Origin: Chlamydiota bacterium
GTDB taxonomy: Bacteria > Chlamydiota > Chlamydiia > Chlamydiales > Rhabdochlamydiaceae
Assembly (NCBI GenBank): GCA_013286595.1
Contig: JABDFI010000004.1
Span: 1 to 64,000, forward strand
Length of the DNA stretch: 64,000 bases
Reading direction: 5' to 3'
This document shows, piece by piece, positions 58,068 through 64,000 of this stretch. Under the pieces are notes generated by a model. The model made no database searches and was not told the DNA's origin. It saw only the letters and a program-made list of their open reading frames with translations. Numbering within the stretch: position 1 is the stretch's first letter; each line of letters starts with the position of its first letter. Made by a program: the position numbers and the translations under genes.

Positions 58068-58955
58068 TTATTTCATCCCAGCTAATTCTCTGGTCAAGAG
58101 AGCGATTACCGACCAATCAAAATCGGCTCTACCTAAATTCATACAAGTAAGCATCTTTTCATGAACAGTGGAAAGAAAGGGCATGGGAACTTGCGCCCTG
58201 TCAGCAGAGTCTTGAAGAAGCCGTATGTCTTTTAACCCAAGATTCAAGGCAAACCCCCCATCCGCGAAATTGCGTTTACATATCATTGGGGTATAGCTAT
58301 GAAAAGCTGGAGCATCAAATAGGGAACTTCCCCAAATCTCCGCTGCAGTTGAAGTGGAAATTCCACTTTTTTCTAGCACACTTGCCGCTTCAGAAAATGC
58401 TTCGATAAGACTGGCAATCATGAAATTGTTGCACAGTTTAAATAACGATGCCTGCGATGAACGTTCCCCTAAATCGAAAATCTTACTGCTCATAGCCTCC
58501 AAAATGGGAGAAATGGTTTTTTTAGTTTTACAATCACCCGCTAAAAAAATCCATAAAGTCCCCTCTTTTGCACGTTCTGGCCGTCCAGTAACAGGAGCTG
58601 CTAGAAATGCAATTCCCTCCTCTTGATGTTTTTTTTCTAAATCAGTAATTAGATCCGGAGAAACTGTACTCATTGAGATATGAATTAAATTCTTTTTAGG
58701 AGAGGACAGTATTCCAGATGCCCCAAAAACAATCTCCTTTAAGGCACCGTCATTTGCGACCATAGAAATCACAACCTCACATAAACTAGCGAGTTCTGCG
58801 GGAGTTGCTGCCCATCGAGCCCCCTTGTCAAGTAAAGGAGCAGCTTTTTCTTTTGTCCGATTGTAAACCCAAAGAGGAAATCCAGCTTTTAGAACATTTT
58901 CTGCCATGGGAAGCCCCATATGACCAAGTCCAATAAACCCTACCTTATGTTTCAT
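58068..58955 (-). CDS. NAD(P)-dependent beta-hydroxyacid (3-hydroxyisobutyrate-type) dehydrogenase
   Basis: VGFIGLGHMGLPMAENVLKAG, FLAAPVTGRPERAKEGTL, LCNNFMIASLIEAFSEA. Confidence 0.93.
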   Translation of the reverse strand: MKHKVGFIGLGHMGLPMAENVLKAGFPLWVYNRTKEKAAPLLDKGARWAATPAELASLCEVVISMVANDGALKEIVFGASGILSSPKKNLIHISMSTVSPDLITDLEKKHQEEGIAFLAAPVTGRPERAKEGTLWIFLAGDCKTKKTISPILEAMSSKIFDLGERSSQASLFKLCNNFMIASLIEAFSEAASVLEKSGISTSTAAEIWGSSLFDAPAFHSYTPMICKRNFADGGFALNLGLKDIRLLQDSADRAQVPMPFLSTVHEKMLTCMNLGRADFDWSVIALLTRELAGMK

Positions 58956-59033
58956 AAACTAATCTCCCCTAAAGCTCATTTTATTTTTCAAACCATTATT
59001 AAAATCAGGAAAAATGCAATTTTTTTCTATGTA

Positions 59034-59247
59034 AAAAATTCTAATTTGCGATAAACAACCACCAGAAGGCAGAGAACTCTTTATCATAAATCAGCAAAAC
59101 GCAGTGAAAAATGCTCTTAAGGACTACAACAGCACTCTTCCAGTTATCTTTAATATGAATTTTGGCCACACCGATCCTCAAATAATTATTCCAAGTGGAG
59201 GCAAGGTAAAGGTTAACTGTGATAAAAAAACAATCGAGTTCTACTAA
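59034..59247 (+). pseudogene. C-terminal fragment of an LD-carboxypeptidase (S66/MccF-like)
   Basis: ELFIINQQNAVKNALKDYNSTLPVIFNMNFGHTDPQIIIPSGGKVKVNCDKKTIEFY* with no upstream part. Confidence 0.7.
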
Positions 59248-59248
59248 A

Positions 59249-59430
59249 GAGGCAATTGCAAAACTTCACGCCACAGCAAAATCGCCCTTTTGAGCCATTT
59301 TGCCACTCCATCCCCAAGCCCTACTCGCTTAGAGTATGTCCTCGGGGATGGGGCCACGGCCGCTTAAGCGGCTGACAAACTGACTCAAAATCATCGATTT
59401 TTCTGGGTCGGGGAATTTTGCAATTGCCTC
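59249..59430. mobile_element. family A palindromic element (182 bp)
   Basis: GAGGCAATTGCAAAACTTC...GAATTTTGCAATTGCCTC, TSD TAAA/TAAA. Confidence 0.94.
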
Positions 59431-59482
59431 TAAAACCTTTCAGCATTATTTTCTGAATTTATTGAGAGTATAAAGGAGCAGC

Positions 59483-59851
59483 ATGAAATCGACATCCAAA
59501 GATGAATCATTAATTCACGATGTCATTAAGTTATATTTTACCGGAACCTACTATGGAAATGCGGAAGAACTAAGACAAGCCTTTCACCCAGATGCTCGTA
59601 TTACAGGGAGTATTCAAGGGACTATTCACGAATGGACTCTCAAAGAATTTATAGCTAGAGTAACAGTCAAACCTACTTCAGCAGAAAAAAATGAAAAATT
59701 CGAGAAAGAAATTCTTTCTATAGATATTACCCATGATGCCGCAATGGTAAAAACTCGTGTCTTTGCTGCAGGCTATACATTCATTGATTACATCATATTA
59801 TTAAAGTACAACAATCAGTGGATGATTAGATACAAAAGCTTTACAACCTAA
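59483..59851 (+). CDS. NTF2-like (putative lumazine-binding) protein
   Basis: DVIKLYFTGTYYGNAEELRQAFHPDARITGSIQG..FIDYIILLKYNNQWMIRYKSF. Confidence 0.88.
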   Translation: MKSTSKDESLIHDVIKLYFTGTYYGNAEELRQAFHPDARITGSIQGTIHEWTLKEFIARVTVKPTSAEKNEKFEKEILSIDITHDAAMVKTRVFAAGYTFIDYIILLKYNNQWMIRYKSFTT

Positions 59852-59964
59852 AGATAGTTCACCTCACACTAGAAGCCAATTGTTACAGTGATAAATAACA
59901 TGACCCAAATTTTTCTTGAACCAGCGTCGGAAAAACTGAGCAAGGACTGGAGGACTGGCAAGAA

Positions 59965-60732
59965 GTGCTAGGATATTTAGCTGTTGCCATTTCGGCCTTC
60001 TTAGCCTCTCTTATGTCATTTTTCTCAGGCTTTGGATTGGGAACGATTCTCATGCCTGTGATCGCTATATTCTTCCCTTTGCCCATAGCAATAAGCCTTA
60101 CTGCAATAACCCACCTATTTCATAATCTTTTGAAAACAAGTTTGCTGTGGAGGATGATTAATTGGACTATTGCTATAAGGTTTGGGGTGACCGCTCTGGC
60201 AGCGTCGATTCCCGGAGCCTTACTGCTCAAGAAACTGTCCGAATTTGCACCTATAAAGGAATATTCCTTTTGGGAAATTAGAGGTGAAATTTCCATCCTG
60301 CACATATGCGTAGGACTTCTTCTCATTCTTTTTGCAAGCACGGAAGCAATTCCGCACAAAATGTATAGAATTAAAAACTTATTTATTGGAGGAGCAATCA
60401 GCGGGTTTTTTGGAGGCTTGTCGGGAAACCAGGGTGCTCTTCGCAGTGTTTTCTTAATCAATACTAATCTCGACAAGAGCGCTTTTATTGGGACGAATGC
60501 AATTATTGCAGTGGTAGTAGACGTGGCTCGTCTTGTCGTTTATAGTTTGAGCTTCAGCAACTTGTTTACAGGCTCTAATCTACCGTTGCTGAGCACGGCC
60601 GTAATCTGTGCTATAGGCGGTGTTTTATTAGGGATGGCTTTGCTAAAAAAAATCACAATGGAGTTCATTCAAAAAATCATCATAGCTTTGCTATACCTAC
60701 TCGGAACTCTTCTTATTCTTGGAATCATCTAA
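59965..60732 (+). CDS. TSUP/TauE-SafE family membrane transporter
   Basis: MSFFSGFGLGTILMPVIAIFFPLPIAI; GGAISGFFGGLSGNQGALRS. Confidence 0.88.
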   Translation: MLGYLAVAISAFLASLMSFFSGFGLGTILMPVIAIFFPLPIAISLTAITHLFHNLLKTSLLWRMINWTIAIRFGVTALAASIPGALLLKKLSEFAPIKEYSFWEIRGEISILHICVGLLLILFASTEAIPHKMYRIKNLFIGGAISGFFGGLSGNQGALRSVFLINTNLDKSAFIGTNAIIAVVVDVARLVVYSLSFSNLFTGSNLPLLSTAVICAIGGVLLGMALLKKITMEFIQKIIIALLYLLGTLLILGII

Positions 60733-60790
60733 CTTTATAAAAATATCTCTTACTTAGGCGCTCTTGAAATCGCAAAGAAGAAAACCTTAT

Positions 60791-60951
60791 TAACCCAACT
60801 TGCCCCCTATCTTGCCCGAAGGACTGAGCGAAACCCACGAGATACAAGATTCTCGACAAAGCCAAGGTAGTTCACCTTGGCGAGGAGAGAAGCGCAGTAG
60901 ATCGTGGGTTGCAGCCAGTCCTTCGGGTAAGATAGGGGGCAAGTTGGGTTA
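60791..60951. mobile_element. MITE-like inverted-repeat element, family B (161 bp)
   Basis: ~50-bp imperfect terminal inverted repeats TAACCCAACTTGCCCCCTATCTT..., flanked by TTAT/TTAT. Confidence 0.92.
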
Positions 60952-60963
60952 TTATCTTGTTCA

Positions 60964-61929
60964 CTATACCGCTGCTCCTAGAGCAACTCTCTGAGGCTTA
61001 AAACTAAGGGCCTGTGCAAGCCGTTCTGTTGTAGCATCGTGAGTGTGGTTTCCCAGCGCATCACCCTTAGAATTAAAGTTTATATTACCCGCAATATATT
61101 CATCAAAACTAATTGAAGGATCCAGTTTGCGAACTTCATCGAAGGAGGCATGCTTAAGCATATAATGCCTTTTAAGTTTATTAGAGAAATAATTGACAGC
61201 GCTTTGAGTCGAATTAAGAGTCGTCATCGCTTCATAATCAGACCTTCTTTCTACAGCCTTACCCCATACTATAGAAATTCTTCCTGCTAAAGCGCTAACC
61301 AACACTATAGAAGGTAGACTTATCATCAATGGCAGACAAGCAATAAAAGCAATTTGGACAAGACACACACACATATCAAAACAAGGAATTCTAAAACTGT
61401 CATAGTGTTTGAGATGGGAAAGCTCATGAGCCAATATAAACTCCATTTCTTCATGTGAATGTTTTTTTAGAAATGACGGTGAAATTACCACCGAAAAAGA
61501 GCGAAAACTACTTGGAGCACCACATAATTGAGCATGACCATCTTCAACCAGCAAACAGTCAATATTCCCGTTTAAACCCATCTTCTTTTGCAAATTTTCG
61601 ATTTTATATAACACAGAAAGAAGTTTTAATTGTAACTCACTAGAAAAGTTAGAACTAGAAGCAATCATTTCTTTTGTAACATGAACAACGTTCTTTTTAC
61701 TAAAACGCTGTGCAGTTTCCAATCCAGTTTGACAAAGCGATTTCAATCCACATACGGCATTGATTGGCCGCGTGAACACAGCAATAAGAGACCCAAGTGC
61801 ATATCCCACTTCTTGTATAATAGGCAATACTATCCTTTCATGTGTATCCCTAGGTGGTGTTGCCTCTGCCTTGTCTAGCATTTGGCTAGGTGTAAGCCTT
61901 GAAATCTCATCAAATGTCACTGATTGCAT
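60964..61929 (-). CDS. M48-like zinc metallopeptidase
   Basis: EFILAHELSHLKHYDS (HExxH), ERRSDYEAM. Confidence 0.9.
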   Translation of the reverse strand: MQSVTFDEISRLTPSQMLDKAEATPPRDTHERIVLPIIQEVGYALGSLIAVFTRPINAVCGLKSLCQTGLETAQRFSKKNVVHVTKEMIASSSNFSSELQLKLLSVLYKIENLQKKMGLNGNIDCLLVEDGHAQLCGAPSSFRSFSVVISPSFLKKHSHEEMEFILAHELSHLKHYDSFRIPCFDMCVCLVQIAFIACLPLMISLPSIVLVSALAGRISIVWGKAVERRSDYEAMTTLNSTQSAVNYFSNKLKRHYMLKHASFDEVRKLDPSISFDEYIAGNINFNSKGDALGNHTHDATTERLAQALSFKPQRVALGAAV

Positions 61930-62099
61930 TGCACACTTCTAACAGTTGATTTGAAATTAAACTCATCAAAATTAATGCGGACATTGTATATTAAGAAGTC
62001 AATTCCCTCCATTTTTTTGCAGCACGTAACCGGCGAGGTTCGAGTTCGTACAGATCCCGTTGAAACTGGATATTATTTTGCTATAAACCAGGTAACAAT

Positions 62100-62630
62100 A
62101 TGTTTCTTTTTCTAGCTTCGATAGTTTTTGTTTTTGGACCATCTTGTGGAGGAAAATCAACTCTCTCCAAGGCCTTAGTTCAACAATTAGGCCCCTTTTG
62201 GACCTACTTAGATAGAGATCAATTGATTGAAGATGGCCTTTGTATCGAGGAAAAAGCAGATCAGATGATCGAAGAAAGTATCCTCTCTTTTCAATCGAGG
62301 GATCAACACGTGGTAGTTGATGCTCAAATCCCTTGGCGAGCTCAAAAAAAGAAAGATGAACTGTATGTTTTAGTGTATGCACCTTTACCTGAACTTCTTG
62401 TAAGGGATTCTAAAAGAACAGTTCAATTACATCGCTCTCCCAAAAGAGCTCACTACGCACGCTTATATGTAGAGAAAACCTTTGCTGAAGTTTTTAAAGC
62501 CCCTGCACGCCTAGGTTTTTATTATGACCTTGTCTTCGATTCATCGGAGTATTCTATCGATACTGAAATCAAAGAAGTGTTGAGCTTGATAGCACAATAT
62601 TACAAAAGAGAAGAAAGACATGACTACTGA
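62100..62630 (+). CDS. P-loop kinase/phosphotransferase-like ATPase
   Basis: VFVFGPSCGGKSTLSKALVQQLG, TYLDRDQLIEDG, VVVDAQIPW. Confidence 0.8.
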   Translation: MFLFLASIVFVFGPSCGGKSTLSKALVQQLGPFWTYLDRDQLIEDGLCIEEKADQMIEESILSFQSRDQHVVVDAQIPWRAQKKKDELYVLVYAPLPELLVRDSKRTVQLHRSPKRAHYARLYVEKTFAEVFKAPARLGFYYDLVFDSSEYSIDTEIKEVLSLIAQYYKREERHDY

Positions 62631-62928
62631 AAATCAAATACTAACAAGTCCTTCGGAATGGTTGGCTTATTTGAATAATAACCCAACTTGCCCCCTATCT
62701 TGCCCGAAGGACTGAGCGAAACCCACGAGATACAAGATTTTCGACAAAGCCAAGGTAGTTCACCTTGGCGAGGAGAGAAGCGCAGTAGATCGTGTTGTTG
62801 CAGCCAGTCCTTCGGGTCAGTTACAAGACGGAATAATCCTGACTGAAAGTGAACAAGATACAATCAACATTAACGGTTTTGTCATTTCTGTTGTTTCTAT
62901 TTGGAAATGGCTGCTAAATCTTCAATAG
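62620..62928 (+). pseudogene. small ORF interrupted by a family B element
   Basis: MTTENQILTSPSEWLAYLNN | element | QLQDGIILTESEQDTININGFVISVVSIWKWLLNLQ*. Confidence 0.65.
62679..62817. mobile_element. family B element, right terminal repeat truncated
   Basis: near-identical to 60791.. through ...gcagccagtccttcgggt, then diverges. Confidence 0.9.
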
Positions 62929-63058
62929 ACCTCTTGCGTATTTTATTAGCATAACTTCAATTGCGCCATCTAAGTTAAGAGATCTAATGATATTTTTAAA
63001 GACAAGTATAACCGCCATCGATGATCCAATCGTCTCCTGTCACATAGTTTGATCTAGT

Positions 63059-63997
63059 TTACTTGCTCTTTCGAGCAAAAATTTCCCTTTTAAGAAAAAT
63101 AGCTAAAATAGCGCTAGCCAGGAAAAACGCCACTCCCCCAATGATCATGGGCATGTCGCTTGTGAGTCCAAGCAATGGCCCAGAAATCAAAGGGCTTATA
63201 ATGAACCCACAGGCAATCACCGATTGCAGGACACCCAATATTTCCCCCTGCATATCAGCCGAGGTTCTATTGGAAATCAACGATTGCAAAATGGTAACCG
63301 TAAGAGCAATTAACAGCTGTTGCAAAGGAATATAGGCCCATACCCAAAAGAGAGCCATAGGGATGAGAAAAAGAAACATGTAGATTCCTTGTAGGGATAA
63401 AGCATAAAAAAGGGTGGGAGCAGGTTTAAAACGCTGCACCAATGGGCGTATTAAACATGCAGAGCTGAACGCATACACTCCTGCTGCAAAACCATACAAT
63501 GATCCAACACCGTCAGCATTCAACGCATAGCGTTTGATCCATGTAACAGGGATAAATTCCCAAAAAAAAGACCAACCAAAGGTTACGAAGAGAACAACAA
63601 GAAATAGAACACGCAGATTAGGATTGCGAAAAGCGCGTACCAAATTATGTATGCCGATGATCCAGTTCAGTTTTTTAGGTTTTCTTAGAAAATGGGTCTC
63701 TTTAAACAAGAACAAGATCAACACGGCGTTTAAGAGTAAAACAAACCCAGCAACGAAAAAAGGGAAAGAATAGCCAGTAAAAGGACCAAATCCAGTGGAT
63801 GATAATTTTCCACCAAGAAAAGGCCCAATCGTAAAACCTAACCCAGTAGCCATATTGAATAAGCCAAAGTTCTTTGTCTTTTCTTCCAAGGAGCTACTGA
63901 TATCGGCAATATAAGCACTTGCCACAGCTGCACTTCCAGTAGAAATGCCGATGACAAGTCTTGAGGTAATTAAAAGATAGAGATGTTGCTGCATCAC
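63059..63997 (-). CDS. MFS transporter (TetA-like), N-terminus outside the window
   Basis: SRLVIGISTGSAAVASAYIADISSSLEEKTKNFGLFNMATGLGFTIGPFLGG. Confidence 0.9.
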   Translation of the reverse strand: MMQQHLYLLITSRLVIGISTGSAAVASAYIADISSSLEEKTKNFGLFNMATGLGFTIGPFLGGKLSSTGFGPFTGYSFPFFVAGFVLLLNAVLILFLFKETHFLRKPKKLNWIIGIHNLVRAFRNPNLRVLFLVVLFVTFGWSFFWEFIPVTWIKRYALNADGVGSLYGFAAGVYAFSSACLIRPLVQRFKPAPTLFYALSLQGIYMFLFLIPMALFWVWAYIPLQQLLIALTVTILQSLISNRTSADMQGEILGVLQSVIACGFIISPLISGPLLGLTSDMPMIIGGVAFFLASAILAIFLKREIFARKSK

Positions 63998-64000
63998 GGC

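Noticed and set aside
61999-62382. Minus-strand 127-aa ORF opposite the P-loop kinase
   Set aside because: Antisense to a gene with a clear Walker A motif; no family features.
1-64000. tRNA and rRNA genes
   Set aside because: Scanned for T-arm GGTTCGA-type motifs and rRNA-conserved blocks; only the tmRNA is convincing.

Overview
AT-rich window that reads as the chromosome of a Chlamydiae-like (probably environmental chlamydial) bacterium. Core landmarks are yidC-dnaA, slc1/glgX, lepB/ileS and ssrA (tmRNA, tag ending ...DLNDLLLAA). Around them lies accessory material: a NfeD/flotillin/serine hydrolase/flavoenzyme gene cluster, Ser/Pro/Ala low-complexity proteins, an ankyrin protein, a LuxR solo, a Gly-rich Pmp-like autotransporter, an AAA/DUF4143 ATPase, a TrpX-type ABC operon, a sedolisin protease, and a patch of decayed RhuM/DUF1016/DUF6088 genes. 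The observations I rate highest are: (1) a D-amino-acid-oxidase-like protein whose conserved blocks appear in circularly permuted order; (2) a non-autonomous palindromic element family with GAGGCAATTG tips and 4-bp target duplications, whose tips repeatedly fall exactly at stop codons and keep a stop codon; (3) a structured leader (strong hairpin, terminator-like hairpin with U tract, and a 10-bp inverted repeat covering the SD) before the TrpX-like ABC operon; (4) partial copies of the tmRNA 3' end that punctuate the genes downstream of ssrA; (5) a poly-G frameshift in a DUF6088 antitoxin-like gene; (6) two perfect inverted repeats just upstream of the AAA/DUF4143 ATPase gene. All family calls come from reading motifs; no database search was run.
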